Under the pieces are notes generated by a model, which was not told where the DNA came from, ran no database searches, and saw only the letters and a program-made list of their open reading frames with translations. This document shows positions 34,640 to 42,963 of a stretch of 64,000 nucleotides of DNA, one piece after another. Where the stretch lies: assembly GCA_032162705.1 (NCBI GenBank), contig JAVRON010000097.1:15038-79037 (forward strand), in the 5' to 3' direction. This DNA is from QHXN01 sp032162705. Lineage in GTDB: Bacteria > Acidobacteriota > Blastocatellia > Pyrinomonadales > Pyrinomonadaceae. The position numbers were made by a program, and so were the translations under genes. Within the stretch, counting starts at the first letter, position 1; every line of letters starts with the position of its first letter.

Positions 34640-36742
34640 CTACTCTTCCTCTTCGGCACGGATTCTGCCCTCGGCTCTGGACTGTTCGACGATCTTGTGG
34701 GCGATCTGTCCGGGCACGGGGTCGTAGTGCGAGAACTCCATGTGGAAGGAGCCGCGTGCGGCGGTGATCGAGTTGAGCTTCGACTGGTAGTCGAGCATCT
34801 CGGACATCGGAACCTGCGCCTTGACGACCTGATTCTTGCCGCGCATGTCCATCCCCTGCACGCGCCCTCGCCGCGAGTTGAGATCGCCCATGATGTCGCC
34901 GCTCGCCTCGGCGGGCGCGACGACCTCGACATCCATGATCGGCTCAAGGATCGTCGGCTTGACCTTCTCGACCGCGTTGCGGAAAGCCTTGCGACCGGCG
35001 GCGCGGAAACTATGCTCGTCGGAGTCAACCGTGTGGTACGAGCCATCGATGAGCGTGACCTTGAAATCGACGAGCGGGTAGCCTGCAATCGCGCCGTGCG
35101 ATGCGGCCTCGACGATTCCTTTCTCGATGGCGGGGCGGAACTGGTGCGGGACTGAGCCGCCGAAAATCTTATCCTCGAAGACGAATCCGCCGCCGCGCGG
35201 CAGAGGCTCGAAGACGACCTTGCAGTCGCCGAACTGTCCGCGCCCGCCGGTCTGCTTCTTGTGGCGGCCCTGCACTTCGGCGCGCGCCGTGATCGTCTCC
35301 TTGTAAGGAACCTTCGGCGGGTGGAGCGCCACTTCGACGTGGTAGCGGTTCTTCAGCTTCTCGACGACGGTCTCGATGTGGAGCTGGCCCGAGCCGGAGA
35401 GCAGGAACTCTTTCGTCTGCGCGTCGCGGTCGAAATGGAGCGAGGGGTCTTCTTCCAAAATCTTGTGGAGCGCGACGCTGATCTTCTCTTCGTCCTGTCG
35501 CGACTTCGGCTCGATGGCGAAGGAGATGGCGGCCTCCGGATACTCGATGGGGTCGTAGACGACCGCCGCGGCCCTGTCCGAGAGAGTGTCGCCGGTCTGC
35601 GTCTCCTTTAGTTTGACGACGGCGATGATGTCGCCCGCGCTGGCCTCGTCTATCTTGTCGAGCTGCTTGCCCTGCATCGAGTGAAGCGCGCCGAGACGTT
35701 CGGTCGCGCCGCGTGTAGTGTTCTGCACGCTGGCATCGGGTTTGACGTGGCCGCTGATGATCTTCATCACGTTGATGCGCCCGGCGAAAGGGTCTGCGAC
35801 GGTGCGGAAGACGTAGGCCGAGAAAGGCTCTTCCGGGTGATAGCCGCGTGTGACTTCCGCCGCGCCCTCGTCGAGGCTCGCCTTGCCGTGCTCCTGTGCG
35901 TGTGTGTCGGGCGCGGGCGCGTAGTCGATGATGCCGTCGAGGAGCTGCTGCAACCCGACGAGCGACAGGGAAGAGACGGCGAAGACGGGGCAGAGGCGCG
36001 AGGCGGCGATGGCCCGACTGATGTTCGGGATGATGTCCGCCTCTTCGAGCGTGCCGTTCTCAAGCCACTTCTCCATGAGCGAGTCGTCCGACTCGGCGAT
36101 GACTTCGACGAGTCGCTCGCGCTCGCGCTCGACGACCTCGCGCCCCGTCTCGGGGATGGGAACCTCTTTGGCCTTGCCAGCAGAGTCGTACTCGTATGCC
36201 TTCATGTGGACGACATCGACGACGCCGCGGAAGTTCATCTCCTGCCCGATGGGGAGTGTGAAGGGGACGATGGCGCGGCTGAAGGTGTTGCGTGCACTGT
36301 CGAGCGCCGAGCCGAAGTCCGCACGTTCCTTGTCGAGCTTTGTGACGACCAGCATGCGCGGCGTGATGAACTCGTTGGCGAAGGCCCAGGTCTTCTCCGT
36401 GCCGACCTCGACGCCGGTCACGCCATCGACGACGACGAGCGCACAGTCGGCGACGCGCAAGGCGGGGCGCGCGTGCGGGACGAAGGCCGAGAAGCCGGGC
36501 GTGTCGATAAGGTTGACCTTGTGTTCGCGCCACTCGCAGTGCGCGAGCTGGTTGTTGAGCGTGATCTTGCGTGCGATGGAGTCTTCGTCGTGGTCGGTGA
36601 CGGTCGTGCCCTCGTCCACCTTGCCCCAGCGCGGCGTCGCGCCGGAGAGATGCAGGAGCGAGCTGACGAGCTGCGTCTTGCCCGCGTGGCCGTGGCCGAT
36701 AACCGCGAGGTTGCGAATCTGGTTGGTTGGATAAGATTTCAT
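34640..36742 (-). CDS. Elongation factor G paralogue (EF-G-like)
   Basis: 700 aa with the complete EF-G domain order. P-loop GHGHAGKT (16-23), G3 DTPGF (80-84), G4 TKLD (134-137). Standard EF-G has DTPGH, NKMD and AHIDAGKT; here the catalytic His after DTPG is Phe and G4 starts with Thr, as is common in the EF-G-like (EF-G2) group, whose role is distinct from the canonical translocase. Domain IV is recognisable: GGRGQFGDCKVVFEPLPRGGG, HSFRAAGRKAFRNAV, and the C-terminal domain V ends IMDVEVVAPAEASGDIMGDLNSRRGRVQGM. No str-operon partner (rpsL, rpsG, tuf) is nearby, also consistent with an extra copy. Confidence 0.93.
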   Translation of the reverse strand: MKSYPTNQIRNLAVIGHGHAGKTQLVSSLLHLSGATPRWGKVDEGTTVTDHDEDSIARKITLNNQLAHCEWREHKVNLIDTPGFSAFVPHARPALRVADCALVVVDGVTGVEVGTEKTWAFANEFITPRMLVVTKLDKERADFGSALDSARNTFSRAIVPFTLPIGQEMNFRGVVDVVHMKAYEYDSAGKAKEVPIPETGREVVERERERLVEVIAESDDSLMEKWLENGTLEEADIIPNISRAIAASRLCPVFAVSSLSLVGLQQLLDGIIDYAPAPDTHAQEHGKASLDEGAAEVTRGYHPEEPFSAYVFRTVADPFAGRINVMKIISGHVKPDASVQNTTRGATERLGALHSMQGKQLDKIDEASAGDIIAVVKLKETQTGDTLSDRAAAVVYDPIEYPEAAISFAIEPKSRQDEEKISVALHKILEEDPSLHFDRDAQTKEFLLSGSGQLHIETVVEKLKNRYHVEVALHPPKVPYKETITARAEVQGRHKKQTGGRGQFGDCKVVFEPLPRGGGFVFEDKIFGGSVPHQFRPAIEKGIVEAASHGAIAGYPLVDFKVTLIDGSYHTVDSDEHSFRAAGRKAFRNAVEKVKPTILEPIMDVEVVAPAEASGDIMGDLNSRRGRVQGMDMRGKNQVVKAQVPMSEMLDYQSKLNSITAARGSFHMEFSHYDPVPGQIAHKIVEQSRAEGRIRAEEEE

Positions 36743-37151
36743 GGCGTCAGGTCTGAGACATCCTTTCGACAGGTTGGCAGGCGCTTGGGATTGGTTGCGC
36801 GAAGCACCCCACGCTGCCTTGCGGATACAATTGCTGTGCGGGATAGAACTTCCGTGGTCGAGAGAGTAATTTAAGCGACCGGGAGGCGGAATGGCAAGCG
36901 GTGTTACAGAAGTCTATAGACGGGCGCTGCGCCCGGACGGCCCGGCGCGCACAGAAAATTGTTAGCCGCCCGCCCCCTTCCTTCCGAAGCAATTTTTCCA
37001 ACGCACACAAGAAGGTTTTTCCATTCTCGGTCGCCCCCGCGCCACACTGCGGCATCGCGTTTGCCGGGAAGTTTGATGGGCAGAAGCCCTTTCATAGCTT
37101 TAAACGAAAAACTCTCCCATCTGAACAAATTGGACATGGAGGCAACAAGGA
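36743..37151. other. Intergenic region between divergent genes
   Basis: 409 bp with no credible gene. It holds a GC hairpin GGGCGC-T-GCGCCC around 36924-36936 and, near 37130-37150, the GGAGG and AAGGA sites of the His-rich protein gene. Promoters for both divergent genes must lie here but are not obvious. Confidence 0.4.
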
Positions 37152-37511
37152 ATGAGACGTGAATTTCGTACACTATTGAGGTCAATAAGTACGTTCGCCG
37201 TTCTACTGACGCTGGTCTTGGGCACGAGCCTCGGGGTGTCTGCGAAGGGGCACGGGCACAGGCTGGGCAGGCATGACAACGGGCGTCATCTGGGTTGGAC
37301 TAAGGGACGCCATCTCGGCTGGTCGCACAGCCGTCACAGCGGCGTGGGGACAAACAACAATCTGGGGAGCATCTTCAGGAGCAACCGCCGGAGCAACCGC
37401 GACGTTCTCACACGGCGCGACGACAACCGACGCGACCGAGGCATCGACATGAGCGGCCACGGCATGGATGTGAGCGGCCACGGCCACGGCCACGCACATG
37501 GCCGCCACTAA
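37152..37511 (+). CDS. Small exported histidine-rich protein
   Basis: 119 aa with AAGGA before ATG 37152. A signal peptide (TFAVLLTLVLGTSLGVSAKG) precedes a mature chain of about 85 residues rich in His, Arg and Gly: GRHLGWTKGRHLGWSHSRHSG repeat, SNRRSNRDVLTRRDDNRRDRG and MSGHGMDVSGHGHGHAHGRH. The His clusters suggest Ni/Zn/Cu binding in the periplasm, an inference from composition. Codon usage is like its neighbours. Confidence 0.75.
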   Translation: MRREFRTLLRSISTFAVLLTLVLGTSLGVSAKGHGHRLGRHDNGRHLGWTKGRHLGWSHSRHSGVGTNNNLGSIFRSNRRSNRDVLTRRDDNRRDRGIDMSGHGMDVSGHGHGHAHGRH

Positions 37512-37520
37512 TACTCAAAG

Positions 37521-37618
37521 GGCAACACACGAAAAAGGCAACACACGAAGAGGCGAGAGCGAAACTCAAAGAGGCGAGAGCGAAACTCAAACGAGTAACT
37601 GCTCCCGCCTCTTCGTGT
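37521..37618. repeat. Tandem repeats and hairpin after His-rich gene
   Basis: GGCAACACACGAA twice (37521, 37537), then a perfect 21-bp tandem duplication (37549-37569, 37570-37590; starts AGAGGCGAGAGCG). ACACGAAGAGGCG-GAGC (37543-37560) pairs with 37601-37618 at 17 of 18 positions. It lies between convergent genes and probably also serves as a terminator. Confidence 0.75.
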
Positions 37619-37718
37619 ATCCGCCCGCCACCCGCCACGCCGCACGCCTGTTAACTCTTCCGTTACTCCATTGCCGCCCGACCGCACGCACGCGCGAGGA
37701 GCGTCGCGTTCATCCGCG

Positions 37719-38342
37719 TCAGCCTGCCTTCTGGGAGATGGAGACGGGCTTCGTCTTCAGGCGCTTCGAGAAGGAGACGAACAGTCGATAGCCGAGCAGG
37801 AGGCCGACCAATGAGGCGAAGAGGAGCGGCTTGCGTATGTCGGATTTGACGAGCAGGTAGAAATGTATGACAGCCGCCGCAGCCGAGAGGTACGTCAGGC
37901 GATGCAGCTTCTGCCAGCGCTTGCCGCCGAGCCGCTTAATCATCTTGTCGGTCGAGGTGATGGCGAGCGGCACCATCGAGAAGAAGGCGACCATGCCGAC
38001 GAGGATGAACCAGCGCCGCACCACATCCTGCGCGATGGCCGAGAAGTCGAACGCCTTATCGAACCAGACGTAGGTCAGCAGATGCAGTGAACCGTAGAAG
38101 AACGCATAGAGTCCGAGCATGCGGCGCAGGCGCACAAGCCACTGCACACCCGACACCTTGCGCAGAGGTGTGATGGCGAGCGTGAGCACGAGAAAGACGA
38201 GCGTCAGCGTCCCCGTCGTCCGCGTCACGAAGTCCAAAGGGTTCGCCCCCGCCTGTCCACGCCGCCAGTCCCACGCGAGCAGAGCCAGCGGCACCAGAGC
38301 ATTGACGAAGACGACGAGCTTGTAGAATTTGATGTCTTTCAT
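37719..38342 (-). CDS. msrQ: MsrQ, heme-binding membrane subunit of methionine-sulfoxide reductase
   Basis: 207 aa, six transmembrane helices of the ferric-reductase-like family. The helices with heme-ligand His are visible: GLYAFFYGSLHLLTYVW, and WQKLHRLTYLSAAAAVIHFYLLVKSD. MsrQ passes electrons from the quinone pool to MsrP in the periplasm to repair oxidised methionines. It lies downstream of msrP in the same direction; the whole gap between them is a heptamer hairpin repeat. The ATG lacks a ribosome-binding site because the repeat ends just before it. Confidence 0.93.
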   Translation of the reverse strand: MKDIKFYKLVVFVNALVPLALLAWDWRRGQAGANPLDFVTRTTGTLTLVFLVLTLAITPLRKVSGVQWLVRLRRMLGLYAFFYGSLHLLTYVWFDKAFDFSAIAQDVVRRWFILVGMVAFFSMVPLAITSTDKMIKRLGGKRWQKLHRLTYLSAAAAVIHFYLLVKSDIRKPLLFASLVGLLLGYRLFVSFSKRLKTKPVSISQKAG

Positions 38343-38345
38343 GAA

Positions 38346-38481
<136 letters not shown>

Positions 38482-39468
38482 TTAATAGTAGTGCTTCAAA
38501 TCCATCCCGTCATACAGACTTGCGACCTGATCGGCGTAGCCGTTGAAGGGGAGCGTCTTGCGGCGCGTAAACTCGCCGGTGCGCTGCTCCGTCGCCTGTG
38601 CCCGGAGCACGTCCACCTTTGGGTTGACGTTTGAGAAGAACCCGTAAACATCCGGCACTTCTTTAACCCACGTTGTCGTCGGCATGCGCTCGACGAGGTT
38701 TATCTTGACGACCGACTTGATGCTCTTGAAACCGTACTTCCATGGAACGACCAGACGAATCGGGGCACCGTTCTGCGGCAGCAGCGGCTCGCCGTAGATG
38801 CCCGTCGAAAGCGTAGCCAGTGGATGTATCGCCTCATCGAGCCGCAGCCCTTCGACGTAAGGCCAAGAGAGCGCGTCGGTCTCAGGGATGTGGCGTCCCT
38901 TCGGGTCGTTCGCGGTCTGGAAGACGACGTACTGCGCCGTGCTCTGTGGCTCAACCAGTTTCAGCAGACCCGCCAGCGAGAAGCCGAACCACGGGATGAC
39001 CATCGACCAGCCCTCGACGCAGCGGTGGCGGTAGATTCGATCCTCGGGCGTGAAGAGACGTGTCAGCTCGTCCAGATCGAAGACCTTCGGCTTGTTGACC
39101 AATCCCTCGACCGAGACCGTCCACGGGCGCGTGATTAAGACTTGCGCGCGGCGCGCGGGGCTGTACTTGTCCGTACCGAACTCGTAAAAGTTGTTGTAGT
39201 GCGTGATGTCCTGATAAGGGGTCGCCTCTTCGCCGGGCAAGCCCCACTGCTTCTCTGCGGCCTGTGTGCCGGACTGCGCGCCGGGCGCATCATGTCGCGT
39301 GGGCGTCGCGACCTCGATCTGCGGGGCGAGGAGCTTGCGGTAGAGAAGTCCGGTGGCGGCGGTCGTCGCGGCGAGCGTCGCGCCGCGAATGAAGTTACGG
39401 CGGCTCAGATAGACCTTCTTGTCCGTAATCTCGCTGCTCTTGATGTCGTCCGGCTTCTTTATCAACAT
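38482..39468 (-). CDS. msrP: MsrP, molybdenum-dependent protein-methionine-sulfoxide reductase
   Basis: 328 aa. Tat signal LSRRNFIRGATLAATTAATG (21-40). Sulfite-oxidase-fold Mo-cofactor domain: EGLVNKPKVFDLDEL, YRHRCVEGWSMVIPWFG with the Mo-ligand Cys150, SWPYVEGLRLDEAIHPLA, NGAPIRLVVPWKYGFKSIKSVVKI. It reduces methionine sulfoxide in periplasmic proteins with electrons from MsrQ. GGAGCGAGTGTC provides the ribosome-binding site, and the same GGAGCGAGT word recurs three times upstream. The stop codon directly borders the AGTAGAC hairpin. Confidence 0.95.
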   Translation of the reverse strand: MLIKKPDDIKSSEITDKKVYLSRRNFIRGATLAATTAATGLLYRKLLAPQIEVATPTRHDAPGAQSGTQAAEKQWGLPGEEATPYQDITHYNNFYEFGTDKYSPARRAQVLITRPWTVSVEGLVNKPKVFDLDELTRLFTPEDRIYRHRCVEGWSMVIPWFGFSLAGLLKLVEPQSTAQYVVFQTANDPKGRHIPETDALSWPYVEGLRLDEAIHPLATLSTGIYGEPLLPQNGAPIRLVVPWKYGFKSIKSVVKINLVERMPTTTWVKEVPDVYGFFSNVNPKVDVLRAQATEQRTGEFTRRKTLPFNGYADQVASLYDGMDLKHYY

Positions 39469-39597
39469 GACACTCGCTCCGGTTCAACTACTCGCTCCAG
39501 ATACTCGCTCCGGTTTGGACTCGACGCTGCTCACAAGGAATTTACGTGCGTGCCCGCCGCCGCGGATTCAAAGCGCGAAGCCGTCACTGTGACAGTC
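39469..39597. repeat. ACTCGCTCC short repeats upstream of msrP
   Basis: ACTCGCTCC occurs at 39472, 39487-39498 and again about 39502 (three copies within 40 bp), the first being the complement of the msrP ribosome-binding site. Otherwise no feature is seen in this gap. Confidence 0.55.
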
Positions 39598-40491
39598 TCA
39601 GCCGAACAGCTTGAGCGAGGCCGCGGCCAGCATGCGCCTCGTCCCGCGCTCCTGCGCAAAGACGACTGCGCGCAAATTCTCGCGCCGCCATCCCTTCTCG
39701 ATTGGTACTGTCGTCTCGACCGTGAATGCGCCGCCGTGCGCGTCGGTGAGGCTGCCGATGCTTGTGAGACGGCGCACGACGCCGACATGTTCGAGCCTGC
39801 GCCCCGAATTCTCTCCGCGCGCCACGTCCGAAGAGAGGCCGCTCTCCGTCAACGCCAGCAGCACGTAGGCCGAGTCGCCTTCGGTCAGCTTCGGGAAATT
39901 CTTGATGGTGATGGAGAGACGCGCACCCGCCTGCGTTTCAACGTCCACCTTTGTTTCGGAAGCCGCTTCTGAATCCACGCGTCTAAGTTGCACGTCGGCC
40001 TTCTGCGCGCTTGCGGCCTTGCTGATGGCATCGAGCGCCGCAGTGTTGTTGCCGCCGGGGAATTCGTTGACGCCGTCCACGATCATCTGCGGCGTGTAGA
40101 CACCGTCCTTGCCGAAGGCTTCGGCGTACTCGCCCTGCCGTTCGCTGAACTCGTGCGACGAGAAGGGGTCGGCCCATCCGAGGTAGTTCCAGTAATCGAC
40201 GTGCATCGCCAGCGGGATGACCTCCGCGCCGCTGGCGGGCTGCGTCCGGTCGAGCCGCGCGAGCAGGGCGTCGGCGGGCGGGCAGCTCGAACATCCCTCG
40301 GAAGTGAACAGCTCGACGATGACGGGCGTGCGTCTGGCATCACCGCCCGTCGGCGCGGCAGTCTTCATCTCTTCGGACGCCTTCGGTGCGCGTGGCTCTT
40401 GTCGCCGCTGACCTTTCAGGACGGTGAGGGCGACAGCGAAGACCGCCAGCCCTGCGATGACGGACACGATTGCAAACAGCTTTCTCATCAT
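39598..40491 (-). CDS. DUF1223 thioredoxin-like exported protein
   Basis: 297 aa from ATG 40491 with AAGGAATCGG upstream. One N-terminal membrane segment or uncleaved signal (about 3-26). DUF1223 core: VIVELFTSEGCSSCPPADALLARL with the CSSC motif, VIPLAMHVDYWNYLGWADPF, YTPQMIVDGVNEFPGGN. A thioredoxin-like fold is likely, periplasmic, perhaps redox active; its substrate is unknown. It lies upstream of msrP in the same orientation, 129 bp away, so joint action in periplasmic redox repair is plausible but unproven. Confidence 0.92.
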   Translation of the reverse strand: MMRKLFAIVSVIAGLAVFAVALTVLKGQRRQEPRAPKASEEMKTAAPTGGDARRTPVIVELFTSEGCSSCPPADALLARLDRTQPASGAEVIPLAMHVDYWNYLGWADPFSSHEFSERQGEYAEAFGKDGVYTPQMIVDGVNEFPGGNNTAALDAISKAASAQKADVQLRRVDSEAASETKVDVETQAGARLSITIKNFPKLTEGDSAYVLLALTESGLSSDVARGENSGRRLEHVGVVRRLTSIGSLTDAHGGAFTVETTVPIEKGWRRENLRAVVFAQERGTRRMLAAASLKLFG

Positions 40492-40791
40492 CCGATTCCT
40501 TATACAAAACCTTACGGCGGCGCGCGGGTTAAATCATTTCAGACCCTTTCAAATCTTTTAAGACCCCTTCAGACTTTGAGCCGCCCCGGCACACGAGCGT
40601 TGCTCCAAGCTTCTCTTCTATCAACTCCAAGCTTCTCTCCTCATAGACTCCCGCGTCAACCTTTCCTTGTCAGCGAGTAGGCCAACTGTCCGGCATCACA
40701 GGGCATCAAAAAGGAGTCGAAAATCTCGGGTTCGGGCGATGCTTGAGAAGCTGTCCGGTATTTCAAAACGGGGTTTTCGCAAGGAAACATT
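40492..40791. other. Intergenic region with short direct repeats
   Basis: 300 bp between divergent genes. CTCCAAGCTTCTCT occurs twice (about 40611 and 40627), AGACCC..TTCA..CTTT motifs recur near 40540-40580, and CTGTCCGG(C/T)AT occurs at 40687 and 40751. AAAACGGGGTTTT can pair just before the AAGGAAAC ribosome-binding site of the VWA gene. Confidence 0.45.
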
Positions 40792-41526
40792 ATGAGAAAA
40801 ACACCTACTTTTTTAGCAGCTATTCTGTTAGCCGTCGCCTCGTTCGGCGTGTCGGCTGTTCCAGCGAGCGCGCAGGCGAGGCAGGGAAGTAAGTCTCTTG
40901 CCGCCGAGCGTGTGCGCGTGTCTTTGAACCTCGCGGTGCTGATACAGGACGACCTGGTCTCGCGCGTGGGCAATGAGCTTCGCGAGACGGGCGAGTTTAT
41001 ACGTACTCTCCCTCCCGGCTCGCGCGTGATGGTCGGCTATATCCGCTCCGGCTCTTTGCAGGTGCGCCAGCGCTTCACGAACGACCTCGAAGCGGCCTCG
41101 CGTGCCCTGCGCATCCCCGTCGGCTCGACCTCCGTGTCGCCCTATAACCCTTACACACAGGTGCGCGATGCGATCAAGCTGTTCCCTTCAGACGGCGCGA
41201 ACCGTAACGCGGTGCTGTTGGTCTCGGACGGCCTCGACACCTCGCGCGGCTTCGACTTCTCGTCCTCTGTGGATTCGATAGACTTGAATCGCGCGGTGCG
41301 CGAAGCGAAGAGCCACGGCGTCTCGGTCTACTCGTTCTACGCTCCCTCGGTTGGGTTGACGAGCTGGAACAATCGCGCGATCAGCTTCGGTCAGAGCGCA
41401 CTCAATCGCGTCTCGGACGAGACCGGCGGTCGCGCCTTCTTCCAGGGCACGGACTTCGTGACCTTCAACGCATACTTCGACCGTCTCACACGGACGCTCA
41501 ACGAGCAGAGCGACAGGGCCTTCTAA
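40792..41526 (+). CDS. Exported VWFA-related domain protein
   Basis: 244 aa, ATG 40792, AAGGAAAC 4 nt upstream. Signal peptide (FLAAILLAVASFGVSAVPASAQA). The remainder follows the VWFA-related exported family common in Acidobacteria: VSLNLAVLIQDDLVSRVGNEL, VMVGYIRSGSLQVRQRFT, ALRIP, AVLLVSDGLDTSRGFDF, VREAKSHGVSVYSFYAPSVG, ETGGRAFF. The DxSxS-type metal site is altered to LIQDD, so metal coordination may be lost. Probably periplasmic or secreted; binding partner unknown. Confidence 0.88.
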   Translation: MRKTPTFLAAILLAVASFGVSAVPASAQARQGSKSLAAERVRVSLNLAVLIQDDLVSRVGNELRETGEFIRTLPPGSRVMVGYIRSGSLQVRQRFTNDLEAASRALRIPVGSTSVSPYNPYTQVRDAIKLFPSDGANRNAVLLVSDGLDTSRGFDFSSSVDSIDLNRAVREAKSHGVSVYSFYAPSVGLTSWNNRAISFGQSALNRVSDETGGRAFFQGTDFVTFNAYFDRLTRTLNEQSDRAF

Positions 41527-41562
41527 GCCGGTTGCCCCGAAGGTTCGGGCTGATACATCGAG

Positions 41563-41598
41563 AGCGCCGCGTGGAGACTTAAAACCTCCCGCGGCGCT
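41563..41598 (+). terminator. Hairpin after VWA gene
   Basis: AGCGCCGCG (41563-41571) pairs with CGCGGCGCT (41590-41598), plus inner GGAG/CTCC. Strong stem without a clear T-run. Confidence 0.55.
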
Positions 41599-41718
41599 GT
41601 CGGTTTCCACACGAAAAAAGTTTTGTCAGCCGTCGCCCGGCGGTGTTAAAGTGCTCCGCGGGGCGGCAAGCCCTCCACTCGCGCTGCTCTAAGTGGGCAT
41701 GGCCGTCCAACTCACAAC

Positions 41719-42141
41719 ATGAAGGGACAACACCCCGGCGAATACTGTCTGGTCGTGGAAGGCTCGTACCTTTCCGTCAACGAGGCGGAGCACGCGCTGC
41801 GTGACCCGTTCATCGAAGACCTGGTCGAGCAGACGGGACGCTTTCGTATCCACAATCTCAACGAGATGATGATCGTGCCCGGCGTCGCGCTCGGGCAGCT
41901 CGGGATCGAGATGATCGAGGAGGGCGTCTTCCGCATCTATAGCCTCGACCCCGAGAAGCCGCTCACCGAACGCAAGGCCGAGGGCATTGCCGAAGCGCTC
42001 CGCCGACAGGATATGTTCGACGAGATGGAAGTCGAGCCGCGCTGGCTCAACATAGAAGACGAGTCCGAAGATTCCGACGAAGCGGAGACCGGCGGAGTCG
42101 AATCCGTTGAAGTCGAGTCCGATGAAGTCGAGTCCGAATAA
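41719..42141 (+). CDS. Hypothetical cytoplasmic protein with acidic tail
   Basis: 140 aa. A compact domain of about 100 residues (YCLVVEGSYLSVNEAEHALRD; TGRFRIHNLNEMMIVPGVALGQLGIEMIEEGVFRIYSLD) precedes a very acidic repeat tail (EDESEDSDEAETGGVESVEVESDEVESE). No signal or membrane segment. No ribosome-binding site is evident before ATG 41719. I do not recognise the family. Confidence 0.7.
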   Translation: MKGQHPGEYCLVVEGSYLSVNEAEHALRDPFIEDLVEQTGRFRIHNLNEMMIVPGVALGQLGIEMIEEGVFRIYSLDPEKPLTERKAEGIAEALRRQDMFDEMEVEPRWLNIEDESEDSDEAETGGVESVEVESDEVESE

Positions 42142-42292
42142 ATCCCGACCGGACTTTTACACAACGCACCGCAAACGCCTGTAAAAGAGAGCTTCCCGCA
42201 CGCAGCAGCGCCTGTACGGGGCGGAAGACGGGTCGGGCGGCCTTGCCGTAAACCCTCGCGCGCGTGTATCTTTCTGCGTCTGGCGGTAGGCT

Positions 42293-42856
42293 TTGTTTCC
42301 CGAACAAACTAAGACAATCTTTGTGGGCGGGCGCGTCCGCGTCGCGTTGGGCGACATCACGCGCCAGTCAATCGACGCTGTGGTCAACGCCGCCAACAGC
42401 ACGCTTCTGGGTGGCGGCGGGGTTGACGGCGCGATCCACCGCGCGGGCGGCCCTAGTCTACTCGAAGAGTGTCTTGAGATTCGGCGCACGCTCTACCCCG
42501 AAGGGTTACCGACGGGCGAGGCAGTCATCACGTCGGGCGGGCTTCTCGCGGCGCGTTATGTGATTCACACCGTGGGGCCCATCTACGGGCGCGAGTCGGG
42601 GCGCGAGGCGCAACTGCTCGCCTCGGCTTACCGCAACTCGCTCGCGCTGGCCGCCCGTAGAAGGCTCTCGGGCGTGGCCTTCCCTTCGATCTCCACGGGG
42701 GCTTACGGCTACCCGCGCGAGGAGGCCGCGGCGGTCGCGTCCGACGCCATCGCAGAGTTCCTCGGCGGCGACGAAACTTTAGGGGAAGTCAGACTCGTTT
42801 TCTTTTCAAAGGGCGACATGGAAGTATTTCTACGCAATCATAAATTTGAAAGCTAA
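42293..42856 (+). CDS. Macro-domain protein (O-acetyl-ADP-ribose deacetylase type)
   Basis: 187 aa from TTG 42293; GTG 42321 is an alternative. Macro-domain motifs: VALGDITRQSIDAVVNAANSTLLGGGGVDGAIHRAGG (adenine/ribose loop with NAAN and GGGGVD), GEAVITSGGLLAARYVIHTVGPIY, and diphosphate loop FPSISTGAYGYP. Binds ADP-ribose and probably hydrolyses O-acetyl-ADP-ribose or ADP-ribosyl esters. Cytoplasmic. Standalone gene, plus strand, upstream of glgP. Confidence 0.93.
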   Translation: MFPEQTKTIFVGGRVRVALGDITRQSIDAVVNAANSTLLGGGGVDGAIHRAGGPSLLEECLEIRRTLYPEGLPTGEAVITSGGLLAARYVIHTVGPIYGRESGREAQLLASAYRNSLALAARRRLSGVAFPSISTGAYGYPREEAAAVASDAIAEFLGGDETLGEVRLVFFSKGDMEVFLRNHKFES

Positions 42857-42963
42857 CAGATAAACCGTCCGCCCGTCCGCCCGCCCTCGCGGCACCAGAG
42901 TCCGAAGGGCCGGCGGCTTTTCTTTGTCGGCATGTCTACGCCTTGAGAATTGAGCATAGAAGA

